Assembly (NCBI RefSeq): GCF_010729105.1
Contig: NZ_AP022573.1
Span: forward strand, 3,224,001 to 3,288,000
Length of the DNA stretch: 64,000 nucleotides
From: Mycobacterium saskatchewanense
Lineage (GTDB): Bacteria; Actinomycetota; Actinomycetes; Mycobacteriales; Mycobacteriaceae
Reading direction: 5' to 3'
Numbering within the stretch: position 1 is the first letter of the stretch; every line of letters starts with the position of its first letter. Both the position numbers and the translations under genes were made by a program. The notes under the pieces are model-generated. The model made no database searches. It was not told where the DNA came from and worked only from the letters and a program-made list of their open reading frames with translations. This document shows positions 53,652 through 63,987 of the stretch, one piece after another.

Positions 53652-53677
53652 CTACCCGGCACCCGGCGGATGCAAAC
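53652..53677 (-). promoter_or_regulatory. Sigma-F-like promoter for the small membrane protein
   Basis: On the minus strand GTTT (53677-53674), an exact 16-base spacer, and GGGTAG (53657-53652). It is identical in both boxes and in spacing to the site at 4143-4168. Confidence 0.6.
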
Positions 53678-53762
53678 CGGGCCGGGCCTGAGAGTCCGGG
53701 AGAAACCCGAACGCGCATCACCCCAGCTCAGCCGCAGTCCCTGGTCAACAATGGCCCGGACG

Positions 53763-53791
53763 TTGCATCGCGATAGTTTTCGATATATCGT
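53763..53791 (+). promoter_or_regulatory. padR-type promoter and operator
   Basis: TTGCAT (53763-53768), a 17-base spacer and TATCGT (53786-53791). Two perfect palindromes overlap the boxes: ATCGCGAT (53767-53774) and CGATATATCG (53781-53790). PadR proteins often repress their own gene from such sites. Confidence 0.5.
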
Positions 53792-53845
53792 GATATTCCG
53801 AAGGCGCCGAACCTGGCGCCACATCTGAAAACGTGAGGACACGAC

Positions 53846-54583
53846 ATGAACAACCCATTCACACCGCCCGGCACGCCGTTCGGCGGCCACCCGGGCGCCG
53901 GATTCGGCTTCGGCCCAGGCCCTGAGGTGGGCGTACCCCCCTTGCGTGGGGGACGGCGCGCCCTGCATGGCGCCCGGCGGCACGCTCGCCAGGAATTCCT
54001 CGAACACCTCCGCGACCACGTCGGCCACGACGGGCCACTGGGGTTCGGCCCCGGTTTCGGGCCGGGCTTCGGCCCGGGTTTCGGACCCGGCTTCGGTTTC
54101 GGCCCGGGCGGCCGGCGCGGTGGAGGCCGTCGCGGCGGCCCCGGCCGCGGGCGCCGCGGTGACGTGCGCGCCGCGATCCTGGCCCTGCTGGCCGAACGGC
54201 CGATGCACGGTTACGAGATGATCCAGCAGATCGCCGAACGCAGCAACGGCATCTGGCGGCCCAGCCCCGGATCGGTGTACCCGACCCTGCAGCTGCTGGA
54301 CGACGAAGGCCTGATCACCGCGAGCGAAAGCGACGGCAGCAAGAAGCTGTTCGAACTGACCGACAACGGCCGCGCGGAGGCCGAGAAGCTCGACACCCCA
54401 CCGTGGGACGAAATCGCCTCGGGCGCCGACCCCGGTCAGGTGAACCTCCGGGCTGCCATCGGCCAGCTGTTCGGCGCGGTGGCGCAGTCCGCGCACACCG
54501 CGAACGCCGACCAGCAGCAGCGCATCGTCGAGATCCTCAACAATGCGCGACGCGAGGTCTACGGCATCCTCGGCGAGGACTGA
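53846..54583 (+). CDS. PadR family regulator with glycine-rich N-terminus (245 aa)
   Basis: The first 105 residues are rich in Gly, Phe, Pro and Arg, with tandem GFGP repeats around residue 66-85. The PadR winged helix follows: DVRAAILALLAERPMHGYEMIQQI (in two parts), GSVYPTLQLLDDEGLI and KKLFELTDNGRAEAE. The C-terminal helix would make the dimer. PadR repressors release DNA on binding small hydrophobic or phenolic molecules. It is divergent from the small membrane protein, a possible target. The Gly-rich arm is unusual for the family but recurrent in actinobacterial members. Confidence 0.88.
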   Translation: MNNPFTPPGTPFGGHPGAGFGFGPGPEVGVPPLRGGRRALHGARRHARQEFLEHLRDHVGHDGPLGFGPGFGPGFGPGFGPGFGFGPGGRRGGGRRGGPGRGRRGDVRAAILALLAERPMHGYEMIQQIAERSNGIWRPSPGSVYPTLQLLDDEGLITASESDGSKKLFELTDNGRAEAEKLDTPPWDEIASGADPGQVNLRAAIGQLFGAVAQSAHTANADQQQRIVEILNNARREVYGILGED

Positions 54584-54610
54584 CCCACCCCTACCGCCGC
54601 GAGACCCCTA

Positions 54611-54680
54611 CCGCCGCGAGCGTGCGCAGATGTACGGCCGCACCGGCGTGTCGCCGTGCCGACACGCACGCTCGCGGCGG
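54611..54680. terminator. Long inverted repeat between padR-type gene and glpK
   Basis: CCGCCGCGAGCGTGCG (54611-54626) and its exact complement (54665-54680) form a 16-bp stem. An inner hairpin CGTGTCG / CGACACG lies within the loop next to the right arm. It lies between converging genes, so it can serve as a bidirectional terminator. It may also be a copy of a dispersed mycobacterial repeat. Confidence 0.55.
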
Positions 54681-54689
54681 AAGGCTGAG

Positions 54690-56207
54690 TCAGGTTACCG
54701 ACACCCAGTTCAGGGTCCGCTCCACGGCCTTGCGCCAACCCGCGTAACCCTCAGCCCGCTGGTCGTCGGTCCACACCGGCGTCCACCGCTTGTCCTCCTG
54801 CCAGTTGTCCCGCAGCTCGGACGGATCGGCCCAGAACCCGACCGCCAGGCCGGCCGCGTAGGCGGCGCCCAGCGCGGTGGTCTCGGCCACCACCGGGCGC
54901 ACCACGTCCACGCCCAGCACGTCGGCCTGGATCTGCATGCACAGGTCGTTGCCGGTGACCCCGCCGTCGACCCTCAGCTCCTCGAGGCGGACGCCCGAGT
55001 CTGCCGCCATCGCGTCCACCACGTCGCGGCTCTGGTAGCAGATCGCCTCCAGCGTCGCGCGGGCCAGGTGCGCGTTGGTGTTGAACCGGGACAGCCCTAC
55101 GATCGCGCCGCGGGCATCGGACCGCCAATACGGCGCAAACAACCCGGAGAACGCCGGGACGAAGTACACGCCGCCGTTGTCGGGGACCTGACGCGCCAGC
55201 GCCTCGCTCTGGGCGGCACCGCTGATGACGCCCAGCTGGTCGCGCAGCCACTGCACCGCCGCGCCGGTCACGGCGATCGAACCCTCGAGGGCGTACACCG
55301 GTTTGGCGTCGCCGAACTGATAACAGACCGTGGTCAACAACCCGTTACCGGACCGCACGATCTTCTCGCCGGTGTTGAGCAGCAGGAAATTACCCGTGCC
55401 GTAGGTGTTCTTCGCCTCACCCTCGGACAGGCACACCTGGCCCACCATGGCCGCGTGCTGGTCACCGAGCATCCCGGCGATATGCACCTCCCCGCCGACG
55501 GGACCGGCCTCGAGGGTGACGCCGTACGGTTGGCGCGGCGCCGACGGCGCGATCGCCGGCAACATCGCGCGCGGCACCCCGAAGAACGACAGCAGCTCGT
55601 CGTCCCAGTCCAGGGTCTCGAGGTTCATCAGCATGGTCCGGCTCGCGTTGGTGACGTCGGTGACGTGCACGCCGCCGCGCGGGCCCCCGGTCAGATTCCA
55701 CAGCACCCAGGTGTCGGCGGTGCCGAACAGGGCATCACCGTTTTCGGCGGCCGCCCGCACCCCGTCGACGTTCTCCAGGATCCACTGCAGCTTCCCGCCG
55801 GAGAAGTACGTCGCCGGCGGCAGGCCCGCCTTGCGGTGGATCACGTCGCCGCGGCCGTCGCGTTGCAGCGCCGACGCGATCCTGTCGGTGCGGGTGTCCT
55901 GCCAGACGATCGCGTTGTAGTAAGGCCGCCCGGTGTGCCGGTTCCAGACCAGGGTCGTCTCGCGCTGGTTCGTAATCCCCAGCGCGGCAAGGTCATCGGC
56001 GGCCAGGTTGGACCGGTTCAGCACCGACATGAGCACCGAGGAGGTGCGCTCCCAGATTTCGACCGGGTCGTGCTCGACCCAGCCGGCGCGGGGCAGGATC
56101 TGCTCGTGCTCGAGTTGGTGACGGGCCACTTCGGAACCGGTGTGATCGAAGATCATGCAGCGGGTGCTGGTGGTGCCCTGGTCGATGGCGGCTACGAATT
56201 CAGCCAA
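54690..56207 (-). CDS. glpK: Glycerol kinase (505 aa)
   Basis: FGGY kinase with [18 protein letters not shown] (phosphate-1), [12 protein letters not shown], the signature [22 protein letters not shown] (in parts) and [22 protein letters not shown]. It phosphorylates glycerol to glycerol-3-phosphate. The start is placed at TTG 56207, because GGGGAGGA lies 6 bases upstream. A GTG at 56237 would put that sequence inside the gene. Position and length match M. tuberculosis Rv3696c. Confidence 0.95.
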   Translation of the reverse strand: MAEFVAAIDQGTTSTRCMIFDHTGSEVARHQLEHEQILPRAGWVEHDPVEIWERTSSVLMSVLNRSNLAADDLAALGITNQRETTLVWNRHTGRPYYNAIVWQDTRTDRIASALQRDGRGDVIHRKAGLPPATYFSGGKLQWILENVDGVRAAAENGDALFGTADTWVLWNLTGGPRGGVHVTDVTNASRTMLMNLETLDWDDELLSFFGVPRAMLPAIAPSAPRQPYGVTLEAGPVGGEVHIAGMLGDQHAAMVGQVCLSEGEAKNTYGTGNFLLLNTGEKIVRSGNGLLTTVCYQFGDAKPVYALEGSIAVTGAAVQWLRDQLGVISGAAQSEALARQVPDNGGVYFVPAFSGLFAPYWRSDARGAIVGLSRFNTNAHLARATLEAICYQSRDVVDAMAADSGVRLEELRVDGGVTGNDLCMQIQADVLGVDVVRPVVAETTALGAAYAAGLAVGFWADPSELRDNWQEDKRWTPVWTDDQRAEGYAGWRKAVERTLNWVSVT

Positions 56208-56299
56208 CTGCTGTCCTCCCCGAGCGGTGAACGTCACTGTCCATGATGGTCTACCCGGCCGGCTTGCGTTACCGCCGGTAAACCTGTTGCATCGGCGGT

Positions 56300-57784
56300 G
56301 TGGGCGAAGAGGTCAAGCGCACCACCTACAACCGCTCGCATCGGCGGGAATATCGGCGCAAGGTGCAGCAGTGTCTGGACGTCTTCGAGACGATGCTGGC
56401 GCAGTCGCGCTTCGATTCCGACCGGCCGCTCACCGGCATGGAGATCGAGTGCAACCTGGTAGATGCCGACTACCAGCCGGCCATGTCGAACCGGTACGTG
56501 CTGGAGGCCATCGGCGATCCGGCGTACCAGTCCGAATTGGGCGCCTACAACATCGAATTCAATGTGCCACCGCGGCCGCTGCCCGGACACACCGGGCTGG
56601 ACCTGGAGTCCGACGTGCGGGCCAGTCTCAACGACGCCGAGAACAAGGCGAGCGCGCGCGGCGCCCACATCGTGATGATCGGCATCCTGCCCACGCTGAT
56701 GCCCGAGCATCTGGACACGGGCTGGATGAGCGAATCCAAGCGTTACGCGGCGCTCAACGACTCGATCTTCACCGCCCGCGGCGAGGACATTCCGATCAAC
56801 ATCTCCGGCCCCGAGCCGCTGAGCTGGCAGGCGGTGTCGATCGCACCCGAATCCGCTTGCACGAGCATGCAATTACATCTGCAGCTGGCGCCGGAGGACT
56901 TCGCCGCCAACTGGAATGCGGCCCAAATGGTGGCGGGCGCGCAGCTGGCGCTCGGCGCGAATTCGCCGTACTTCTTCGGCCACCAGCTGTGGTCGGAAAC
57001 CCGCATCGAGCTCTTCGCCCAGAGCACCGACACGCGGCCCGAGGAGCTCAAGACGCAGGGTGTGCGGCCGCGGGTGTGGTTCGGCGAACGATGGATCGAC
57101 TCGGTGCTCGACCTGTACAAGGAGAACATCCGCTACTTCCCGTCGCTGCTGCCCGAGGTGTCCGACGAGGACCCGAGCGCCGAGCTGGCCGCCGGCCGCA
57201 CCCCGCACCTGTCCGAACTGCGCCTGCACAACGGCACCGTGTACCGGTGGAACCGGCCGGTCTACGACGTCGTCCAGGTCGACGGCGTGGGGCGCCCGCA
57301 CCTTCGGCTGGAGAACCGGGTGCTTCCGGCCGGCCCGACCGTGGTCGACATGCTTGCGAATTCGGCGTTCTACTACGGCATGCTGCGCGGCCTGTCGGAG
57401 TCGGATGAACCTCTTTGGAGTACAACGGAATTCGCCGTGGCTCAGGAGAATTTCTTCGAGGCGGCGCGCCACGGCATAACGGCGCGGCTACGCTGGCCGG
57501 GGCTGGGCGACGTGCCGGCGCGGGAACTGGTGCTCGACACGCTGCTGCCGATCGCCCACGAGGGGCTGCGCCGCTGGGGTGTCGACGCCGAGGTGCGCGA
57601 CCGGTTCCTCGGTGTGATCGAGGGCCGCGCCAAGTCGGGCCGCAACGGAGCCGGCTGGCAGGTCTCGACCGTGCGTACGCTGGAAGACGGCGGGATGACC
57701 CGGCCCGCCGCGTTGGCCGAGATGCTTCGGCGCTACTGCGAGCACATGCACGCCAACGAACCCGTGCACACCTGGGATCACTGA
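56300..57784 (+). CDS. Glutamate-cysteine-ligase-like protein (494 aa)
   Basis: Carries [15 protein letters not shown] (about 53-67), YNIEFNVPP (about 87-95) and [18 protein letters not shown], the ATP-grasp-like GCS2 fold of glutamate-cysteine ligases. It ends in [22 protein letters not shown]. It is a paralog of EgtA on the opposite strand 5 kb away but from a different subfamily; by order it is Rv3698. GTG at 56300 gives [15 protein letters not shown]. Substrates are unproven: a gamma-glutamyl amide ligase is likely. A methyltransferase follows 22 bases later. Confidence 0.82.
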   Translation: MGEEVKRTTYNRSHRREYRRKVQQCLDVFETMLAQSRFDSDRPLTGMEIECNLVDADYQPAMSNRYVLEAIGDPAYQSELGAYNIEFNVPPRPLPGHTGLDLESDVRASLNDAENKASARGAHIVMIGILPTLMPEHLDTGWMSESKRYAALNDSIFTARGEDIPINISGPEPLSWQAVSIAPESACTSMQLHLQLAPEDFAANWNAAQMVAGAQLALGANSPYFFGHQLWSETRIELFAQSTDTRPEELKTQGVRPRVWFGERWIDSVLDLYKENIRYFPSLLPEVSDEDPSAELAAGRTPHLSELRLHNGTVYRWNRPVYDVVQVDGVGRPHLRLENRVLPAGPTVVDMLANSAFYYGMLRGLSESDEPLWSTTEFAVAQENFFEAARHGITARLRWPGLGDVPARELVLDTLLPIAHEGLRRWGVDAEVRDRFLGVIEGRAKSGRNGAGWQVSTVRTLEDGGMTRPAALAEMLRRYCEHMHANEPVHTWDH

Positions 57785-57806
57785 CACGCGATCGGACGGG
57801 GGAATC

Positions 57807-58496
57807 ATGTCATCCGAAGTAATGGACTGGGACAGTGTCTACCGCGGCGAGGGCGAATTTCAGGGCCCGCCGCCCTGGAACATCGGCGAGCCGCAGCCTG
57901 AGTTGGTGGCGCTGATCGCGGCCGGCAAGTTCCGCAGCGACGTGCTCGACGCCGGCTGCGGTTTCGCCGAGTTGTCCCTGGCCCTCGCGGCCCGGGGCTA
58001 CACCGTGGTCGGCATCGACGTCACGCCGACCGCCATCGCGGCGGCCACCAAGGCGGCCTCCGACCGCGGCCTGAGCACGGCCGGCTTCGTCCAGGCCGAC
58101 ATCACGGACTTCTCCGCTTATCCGGAGGGGTCGGCCGGCCGGTTCAACACGGTGGTCGACAGCACGCTGTTCCATTCGCTGCCCGTCGAGGCCCGCGACA
58201 GCTACCTGCGCTCCGTGCACCGCGCGGCGGCCCCGGGCGCGAGCTACATAGTGCTGGTGTTCGCCAAGGGCGCCTTCCCGGCCGAGATGGAAACGAAGCC
58301 CAACGAGGTCGACGAGGCCGAGCTGCGCGACGCGGTGAGCAAGTACTGGGAGATCGACGAGGTCCGGCCGGCCCACATCCACGCGAACATCCCGGACGCC
58401 CCCGACGCGCCCTTCGAGATGCCGCCGCACGACCGCGACGAGAAGGGCCGGATGAAGCTGCCCGCCTACCTGCTGACGGCGCACAAGGCGGACTAG
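57807..58496 (+). CDS. Class I SAM-dependent methyltransferase (229 aa)
   Basis: Motif I VLDAGCGFAELSLALAARG (about 48-66), acidic motif II VVGIDVTPTAI, and VVDSTLFHSLP in motif IV position. The N-terminal DWDSVYRGEGEFQGPPPWNIGEPQPE resembles thiol and thiopurine methyltransferases of this class. GGGGGA lies five bases before the ATG. It follows the ligase-like gene and may act with it; by order it is Rv3699. The target is unknown. Confidence 0.87.
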   Translation: MSSEVMDWDSVYRGEGEFQGPPPWNIGEPQPELVALIAAGKFRSDVLDAGCGFAELSLALAARGYTVVGIDVTPTAIAAATKAASDRGLSTAGFVQADITDFSAYPEGSAGRFNTVVDSTLFHSLPVEARDSYLRSVHRAAAPGASYIVLVFAKGAFPAEMETKPNEVDEAELRDAVSKYWEIDEVRPAHIHANIPDAPDAPFEMPPHDRDEKGRMKLPAYLLTAHKAD

Positions 58497-58498
58497 TG

Positions 58499-58528
58499 TC
58501 CTGAGTCAGGGCCTAGTGCCCTGCAGGA
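58499..58528. terminator. Hairpin between the methyltransferase and egtE
   Basis: CAGGGC (58507-58512) and GCCCTG (58518-58523) pair around CTAGT. Outer TCCTG and CAGGA extend the stem after an internal bulge. It starts 3 bases after the methyltransferase stop, in a convergent gap. Confidence 0.5.
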
Positions 58529-58608
58529 AGAGGCCCGCGAGGCTGTGGCCGATGTTCTCCAAACCGGACACGACGCTGTTCGCGGTGAAGGGCAGTGTTC
58601 TGTTCGGG

Positions 58609-59754
58609 CTATGTACCCGTCGCCGCGGTCGCCGCGATCAGCGCCTCGGCGAAGGCCTCGAGGTCGTCGGCGGTGGTGTCGACGTGCGGGGAAATCCGCA
58701 GGAGCGGCGCGGCGAGCTGCAGGGGCGCCCGCTGGACGCCGACGAACGTGGTCAGGATCCGCCGCTCGGCCAGCAGCCAGTCCCGGACGGCCTGGGGATC
58801 GGCGCCGTCGACGGGGGCCAGCGTGGTGATCGCGCTGGGCTCGTCCACCTCTTCGACCACCGCCCACCCGGCCACGTCGGCAAGCGTCGTCCGGCTGACG
58901 CTGCCCAGTTCGGCCAGCCGCGCCCGCACCGCCCGCGGCCCGAACGCGAGATGCTCGCCGAGCGCCAGCGAAAAGCCCACGCGCGCCGCGACATTGGCTT
59001 CGCCGAATTCCAGCTGCTGGGCCACGCTCACCGGCGGCGCCCACTCCGGCGCGGCCAGCCGCGGCCGCAGGCGCTCGAGGAGATCTGGGCGCGCCGCGAG
59101 GCCCCCGACACCGCGCGGCCCGGCGATCCACTTCCGCGACGACGCGTAGGTCACGTCCGCGCCGACCTCGCAGTCCACCTGCCCCAGCGCCTGAGCGGCG
59201 TCCACGACCAGCGGCAGGCCCAGCTCGCGGCAGAGCTGCGCCACCATCGGGAGCGGCTGCACCACACCGCTGTGGCTGGCCACCGCCGTCAGGTGGACGA
59301 AGTCCGGCGGCTCCTGGTCGAGGGCCAGCGCCGCGTCATCGAGCGCGACCCGGCCGTCCTCGAGGGTCGGCAGCAGCTGGCGGGAGAAGCCGTGTGCCGC
59401 CAGCATTGCGAGGTTGGGCCCGTATTCGCCGGGCAGACACGCTACCGTGCGGCGGTCCGCCGGCCACGCGCCCAGCAACAGGTCGAGCGCGTTCAGGGAG
59501 CCCGTGGTCAACACCACCTCCGCGTCGGGCATGCCGCACAGCGCGGCGAACGCGAGCCGACCGGCGTCCAGCACCGGTGTGGCCGCCTCGGCCGCGATGT
59601 ACCCGCCGATCTCGGACTCGTGCCGGGCGTGCCGGGCGCACGCCTCGATCACCGCGAGGCTCTGCCGCGAACAGGCTGCGCTGTCCATGTGCAGCCCCGC
59701 CACGGGCGGCCGGGCCGCCCGCCACCGGTCGGCCAGCGCATCGATCGTGGTCAC
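58609..59754 (-). CDS. egtE: Ergothioneine biosynthesis PLP lyase (381 aa)
   Basis: Fold-type I PLP enzyme of the cysteine-desulfurase-like group. It has [17 protein letters not shown] near the start, the PLP aspartate in [20 protein letters not shown], and the Schiff-base lysine in [11 protein letters not shown]. EgtE cleaves the C-S bond of the hercynylcysteine sulfoxide to release ergothioneine, the last step. The GTG start overlaps the egtD stop by 4 bases. It is the last gene of the egtABCDE operon and matches Rv3700c. Confidence 0.92.
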   Translation of the reverse strand: MTTIDALADRWRAARPPVAGLHMDSAACSRQSLAVIEACARHARHESEIGGYIAAEAATPVLDAGRLAFAALCGMPDAEVVLTTGSLNALDLLLGAWPADRRTVACLPGEYGPNLAMLAAHGFSRQLLPTLEDGRVALDDAALALDQEPPDFVHLTAVASHSGVVQPLPMVAQLCRELGLPLVVDAAQALGQVDCEVGADVTYASSRKWIAGPRGVGGLAARPDLLERLRPRLAAPEWAPPVSVAQQLEFGEANVAARVGFSLALGEHLAFGPRAVRARLAELGSVSRTTLADVAGWAVVEEVDEPSAITTLAPVDGADPQAVRDWLLAERRILTTFVGVQRAPLQLAAPLLRISPHVDTTADDLEAFAEALIAATAATGT

Positions 59755-60716
59755 TTCACGGCCAGCGACAGCCCGAAGTCACCGGCGACGTCGGTCCACC
59801 ACCGGGTGCGGCGCAGGCCCGCTGCGGCCAGTTCCGCGCTCACCCCGCCCGGACGGAACTTGCACGACACCTCCGTCAGCATTTCCTCCCCGGCCGCGAA
59901 GTCGACGGTCAGCCCCAGGGCGCCGACACGCACGCGCTGCCGACGGTCGGCGCGCAGCCACATCTCGATGCGTTCCTCTCGCGCGTTCCAGCGCGCGACA
60001 TGCCCGTAGGCGTCGACGTCGAAGTCGGCGTCGAGTTCCCGGTTGATCACCGCGAGCACGTTGCGGTTGAAGGCCGCCGTCACCCCGGCGGCGTCGTCAT
60101 AAGCGCGCACCAGCCGATCGACGTCCTTGACCAGGTCGGTGCCCAGCAGCAGGCTGTCCCCCGGCCCCATCTGCGCGGCCAGGGCCGACAGGAATGTCGC
60201 GCGGGGACCGGGCGTGAGGTTCCCGATCGTCGAGCCCAGGAACACGAACAGCCGCCGCCCGCCGCGGGGAATCTCGGCCAGGTGCTCTTCGAAATCCCCG
60301 CACACAGCGTCGATTTCGACCCCCGCGTACTCGCGCTGGATCGCCGTCGCCGCGGTCGACAGGACCGTGGCATCCACATCGAACGGAACGAACCTGCGCA
60401 GACGCCCGCGGTCGCGCAGCGCGTCGAGCAACATCCGTGTCTTCTCCGATGTCCCGCTGCCCAATTCGACCAGGGTGTCGGCGTCGCTGGCCGTCGCGAC
60501 CTCGGCGGCGCTGGCGCGCAGGATCTCCGCTTCCGCGCGGGTGGGGTAGTACTCGGGCAACCGGGTGATCTGGTCGAACAGCTCGCTGCCCACCGAATCG
60601 TAGAACCACTTCGGCGGCAACGACTTTGGCGACTGCCGCAGGCCGTCCGATACATCGCGGCGCAGCGCGCGGTACGCCGAGTCGGCTTCGAGGTGGTTGG
60701 ACAACGACAGCGTCAT
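59751..60716 (-). CDS. egtD: Histidine Nalpha-trimethyltransferase (321 aa)
   Basis: SAM-dependent enzyme that makes hercynine from histidine. [28 protein letters not shown] (in parts, from about residue 38) is the EgtD hallmark, followed by [19 protein letters not shown] and [18 protein letters not shown] 60716 is preferred over GTG 60719 because AAAGGA is 5 bases away, and it gives 321 residues, the length of the M. tuberculosis enzyme. It overlaps egtE by 4 bases and starts 15 bases after egtC. Confidence 0.95.
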   Translation of the reverse strand: MTLSLSNHLEADSAYRALRRDVSDGLRQSPKSLPPKWFYDSVGSELFDQITRLPEYYPTRAEAEILRASAAEVATASDADTLVELGSGTSEKTRMLLDALRDRGRLRRFVPFDVDATVLSTAATAIQREYAGVEIDAVCGDFEEHLAEIPRGGRRLFVFLGSTIGNLTPGPRATFLSALAAQMGPGDSLLLGTDLVKDVDRLVRAYDDAAGVTAAFNRNVLAVINRELDADFDVDAYGHVARWNAREERIEMWLRADRRQRVRVGALGLTVDFAAGEEMLTEVSCKFRPGGVSAELAAAGLRRTRWWTDVAGDFGLSLAVK

Positions 60717-60731
60717 CACAATCCTTTCGGG

Positions 60732-61415
60732 TCAATGCAGCGGGGTCAGCGTGACGCCGTCGGCGGTCACTTCCACGAGGTGGTGGTCCGGCACGTCCTC
60801 CCAGCCGGCGTCGTCGTCGTACGGCTCGCTGGCCAGCACCGTGCCGTCGCCGCGGCGCAGGATGGACAGCGTGTCGCCCCAGGCCGTCGCGAGCAGGCGA
60901 GATCCGTTGGCGGCCAATATGTTCAACCGGGCATTGGGGTCGGCCGCGGCGACCTCGGCGACTGTGTCGCCCAGCGCGTCCAGCCCCCGCGCGAAGACGA
61001 CCGCCGCCAGTCTCGCGCTGTCACAGGCCGATTCGGCATTCGGAGTGGTGGGCAACGCCGCGCGGTCCACGACCCCGTTGTGCGACAACAGCCATCGGCC
61101 GTCGGTGAACGGCGCCGTCGCGCTGGCCTCGATCGGCATGCCGACGGTGGCCGAGCGCACCGCGGCCACCACGCAGTGGCTGCGCAGCGCCGGCGCGACG
61201 GAGCCGAACGACACGTCGCCCCAGAGCGGCGCCGGGCTGCGCCAGCGACGGGGCACCGAACCATCGAAGAATCCGACGCCCCACCCGTCGGCGTTCAGCA
61301 GCCCGTGCTTCTGCCGGCGCGGGGCGTACGACTGCACCCGCAGCCCGTACGGCGGGTCCAGCACCAGCGAGGACACCGCGACGTCGGTCCCGAGCCAGCC
61401 AAGGTGACGGCACAT
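60732..61415 (-). CDS. egtC: Ergothioneine gamma-glutamyl amidohydrolase (227 aa)
   Basis: Begins MCRHLGWLG with the N-terminal nucleophile Cys2 of class II glutamine amidotransferases. LNADGWGVGFFDG and RWLLSHNGVVD are the other Ntn motifs. EgtC removes the gamma-glutamyl group from the sulfoxide intermediate made by EgtB. The ATG shares one base with the egtB stop codon (TGATG), so translation is coupled. Matches Rv3702c. Confidence 0.95.
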   Translation of the reverse strand: MCRHLGWLGTDVAVSSLVLDPPYGLRVQSYAPRRQKHGLLNADGWGVGFFDGSVPRRWRSPAPLWGDVSFGSVAPALRSHCVVAAVRSATVGMPIEASATAPFTDGRWLLSHNGVVDRAALPTTPNAESACDSARLAAVVFARGLDALGDTVAEVAAADPNARLNILAANGSRLLATAWGDTLSILRRGDGTVLASEPYDDDAGWEDVPDHHLVEVTADGVTLTPLH

Positions 61416-62710
61416 CAGCCGTTGTCCCCGGCGTCCCAGGCCAGGCGGACGCCGGAGAAGATCTGACGCCGGTAGGGATGGTCCCAGTTTCGGAAGCTGG
61501 GCCGCACGATCCCCGGCTCCACGGCCCACGACCCGCCCCGCAGGATCTTGTAGTCGCCGTCGAAGAACGGCCGCGAGTACCGCTCGTAAATCATCGGCAC
61601 GAAACCCGGCCACGGCCGCAGCGGCGAGGAGGTCCACTCCCAGACGTCGCCCAGCATCTGCTCCACCCCGTACGCCGAGGCGCCGCCCGGGTACGCGCCG
61701 ACGGGCGCCGGGCGCAGCGCCGCACCGCCCAGGTTGGCGACAGCTTCCGACGGCGGCCCCGATCCCCACGGGAAGCGGCGGCGCGCGTTGGCCGCCGGGT
61801 CCCACGCGCAGGCCTTCTCCCATTCGATCTCGGTGGGCAGTCGAGCGCCGGCCCAGGCGGCGTACGCCTCGGCCTCGAAGTAGGTGACATGCTGCACCGG
61901 CTCGTCGGCCGGAACGTCTTCGACGTGGCCGAACCGGACGCGCGTCGTACCGTCGGCGCTCCAGAACTGGGGAGCCGTCAGACCCGCCCGCTGCCGGTGC
62001 TGCCAACCCCGCTCCGACCACCAGCGCGAGTCGCGGTAGCCGCCGTCGTCGATGAAGTGCCGCCATTCGCCGTTGGTGACCGGCACCCGGCCGATCCGGA
62101 AGGCCGGCAGGTCGACCACGTGGGCGGGTCGCTCGTTGTCCAGCGAGTACGGCTCGGTCGCGGCGTCCACCCCGAGGACGAACGGCCCGGCGGGCACCAG
62201 CACCGAGGCACCGGCCAGGCCCGGCCTGCCGGGCGGCAGGCCGGAGGTGTCGCGCAGCAGCGGCGCGCCGCTGCGCAGGTTCAGCGCCTGCAACATGGTC
62301 TCGCCGTGTTGGTTCTCGTGGCTCACCACCATGCCGAAGGTGAAGTCGCCGGCACCGTCGGGTTCGTCCGGCAGCGCGTCGAGGGCGTCCAGCACGGCGG
62401 AACGCACCGTCCCGCAGTACGACCGCGCCTGCGTCGGGGACAGCAGCGGCAGATCGACCCGGCTGGCCCGGGAGTGCACGAAGGCGTCATAGAGTCCTTC
62501 GACCGATGCCGGCAGCAGGCCGGGCCGCGCCGGGTCGCCGCCGCGCAGCAACCACAGCTCTTCCTGCTGGCCGATGTGGGCCAGGTCCCACACCAGCGGG
62601 CTCATCAACGGGTCGTACTGCCGGTACAGTTCCGCGTCCTCGAAGTCGACCAGGCGCAGCGTGCGCGTGCGCGCCCGCGCGAGATCGTCGGCGAGTCTTT
62701 CCCGGTTCAC
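61415..62710 (-). CDS. egtB: Hercynine oxygenase / sulfoxide synthase (431 aa)
   Basis: The N-terminal DinB-like domain holds the iron histidines in [13 protein letters not shown] and [11 protein letters not shown]. The C-terminal FGE-sulfatase domain ends [12 protein letters not shown] and [13 protein letters not shown]. With O2 it joins hercynine to gamma-glutamylcysteine and oxidises the sulfur. GTG 62710 is chosen: it overlaps the egtA stop (GTGA), has AAGGGG upstream and gives a normal length. ATG 62728 is possible but lacks a ribosome-binding site. Matches Rv3703c. Confidence 0.93.
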   Translation of the reverse strand: MNRERLADDLARARTRTLRLVDFEDAELYRQYDPLMSPLVWDLAHIGQQEELWLLRGGDPARPGLLPASVEGLYDAFVHSRASRVDLPLLSPTQARSYCGTVRSAVLDALDALPDEPDGAGDFTFGMVVSHENQHGETMLQALNLRSGAPLLRDTSGLPPGRPGLAGASVLVPAGPFVLGVDAATEPYSLDNERPAHVVDLPAFRIGRVPVTNGEWRHFIDDGGYRDSRWWSERGWQHRQRAGLTAPQFWSADGTTRVRFGHVEDVPADEPVQHVTYFEAEAYAAWAGARLPTEIEWEKACAWDPAANARRRFPWGSGPPSEAVANLGGAALRPAPVGAYPGGASAYGVEQMLGDVWEWTSSPLRPWPGFVPMIYERYSRPFFDGDYKILRGGSWAVEPGIVRPSFRNWDHPYRRQIFSGVRLAWDAGDNG

Positions 62711-63987
62711 AGCCCCCCTTGCGGGCATCGCGCGGCCTGCGAGACCGTGGCCGCGATGCCGTGTTCGATCACCTCGTCGGAGAAGTCATCGCCCGGACAT
62801 CGGCCCTGGTCGACGTTGCGCGCCAGGCGTTGCATGGCATCGGCGAGGTCGGCGGGCGCCCTTTCGGCCGCGACGGCCACGCACCGGGCGGCGGCCGCGT
62901 GCAACCGCCGGTCCCGCAGGCCGGCGCGGGCCGCGACGTCCCAGGCGGTGGCCACCGGCGCGACGGCCTCCGCCGCGATGTCGGCGGCGACCGGGTCGTC
63001 GAGGAGGGTGACCAGCGTGAACACCATCGCCGGCCAGAACGCGTCCGGGGCGCTGTCGAGGTACCGGATCTCCAGCCAATGCCGGGGGCGCACCGGCGGG
63101 AACAGCGTGGTCAGGTGGTATTCCAGGTCGGCGACGGTCGGGCGGCGGCCACCGAGCGGCACGCGGCCGTCGGCCCAGTCGGCGAACGGCACCCAATGCG
63201 TGACCGCCGCCGGCTCCGGATCGTTCACCATCATCACGGGGGCCTTGAGCGCGTAGCGCGCCCAGTCGGTGCCCGGATCGTCACCGCTGGCGCCCAGGAT
63301 GGGCCCGCAGCGCGCGGAGTCCATCCGGCCCCACACCCGCTGCCGAGTAGACACCCACCCGGTGAATTCGCCGCCCAGCATCGGCGAGTTGGCCGTCATC
63401 GCGATCATCGTGGGCCCCAGGGCGTGCGCCAGCCGGACCCGCGCGGCCCACCCGTCCCTAGGTCCGGCATCCACATTGACCTGGACGGACGCGGTGGACG
63501 TCATCATCGAGGCGCCCGCCTCCCCCGAGCGGCTGGTGGCGAAGAACTCCTCCATGGCGGCGTACCGCGCGCCAGGGTTGACGCGTTTGGGGGGCCGCAG
63601 TGGGTCCGCGCCGAGATACACCAGGCCGAGGCCGGCGTCGGCGAACGCCGAGCGCAGCACGGACTGGTCGCGGGCCATGCCGTGGATGGCGGACAAGACC
63701 CCGCCGGCGGGCGGGCCGGACAGTTCGACGGCCCCGCCGGGCTCGACGGTGACCCGGCTGCCGCCCGGCAGGGCGGGCAGCGACCCGATGACGCCGGTGA
63801 TCTCCTCCCAGCCCGGGCGGCGCAGCGGATCGGCCGGGTCGTGGCAATGGGCCTCCACCTCGAGGCCGACGCGTTCGAGCGGGCCGTCGGCCAGGCAGCC
63901 GTCGGCGATGTACGCGGCCGCGGACGAGGAGTCGGCCAGCTCGGCGCCCGGCGCGCGAGGATGCAGCTGTGAGTCCGCGCTGGTCAT
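62707..63987 (-). CDS. egtA: Glutamate-cysteine ligase for ergothioneine synthesis (426 aa)
   Basis: Makes gamma-glutamylcysteine for EgtB. GCS2-type fold with [13 protein letters not shown] (about 39-51), [14 protein letters not shown] (about 79-92), SVQVNVDAG and [14 protein letters not shown]. The ATG at 63987 begins [14 protein letters not shown], and only 13 bases remain beyond it in the window, so the operon promoter is not visible. It is the first gene of egtA-B-C-D-E. Matches Rv3704c (gshA). Confidence 0.93.
   Translation of the reverse strand: MTSADSQLHPRAPGAELADSSSAAAYIADGCLADGPLERVGLEVEAHCHDPADPLRRPGWEEITGVIGSLPALPGGSRVTVEPGGAVELSGPPAGGVLSAIHGMARDQSVLRSAFADAGLGLVYLGADPLRPPKRVNPGARYAAMEEFFATSRSGEAGASMMTSTASVQVNVDAGPRDGWAARVRLAHALGPTMIAMTANSPMLGGEFTGWVSTRQRVWGRMDSARCGPILGASGDDPGTDWARYALKAPVMMVNDPEPAAVTHWVPFADWADGRVPLGGRRPTVADLEYHLTTLFPPVRPRHWLEIRYLDSAPDAFWPAMVFTLVTLLDDPVAADIAAEAVAPVATAWDVAARAGLRDRRLHAAAARCVAVAAERAPADLADAMQRLARNVDQGRCPGDDFSDEVIEHGIAATVSQAARCPQGGL

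Noticed and set aside
53642..54496. Extension of the small membrane protein through an 855-base upstream frame
   Set aside because: This part is antisense to the padR-type gene, has no conserved segment and would swallow both divergent promoters.
61478..63256. Long plus-strand frames opposite egtB and egtA
   Set aside because: They mirror conserved EgtA/EgtB coding sequence and show no family motifs.
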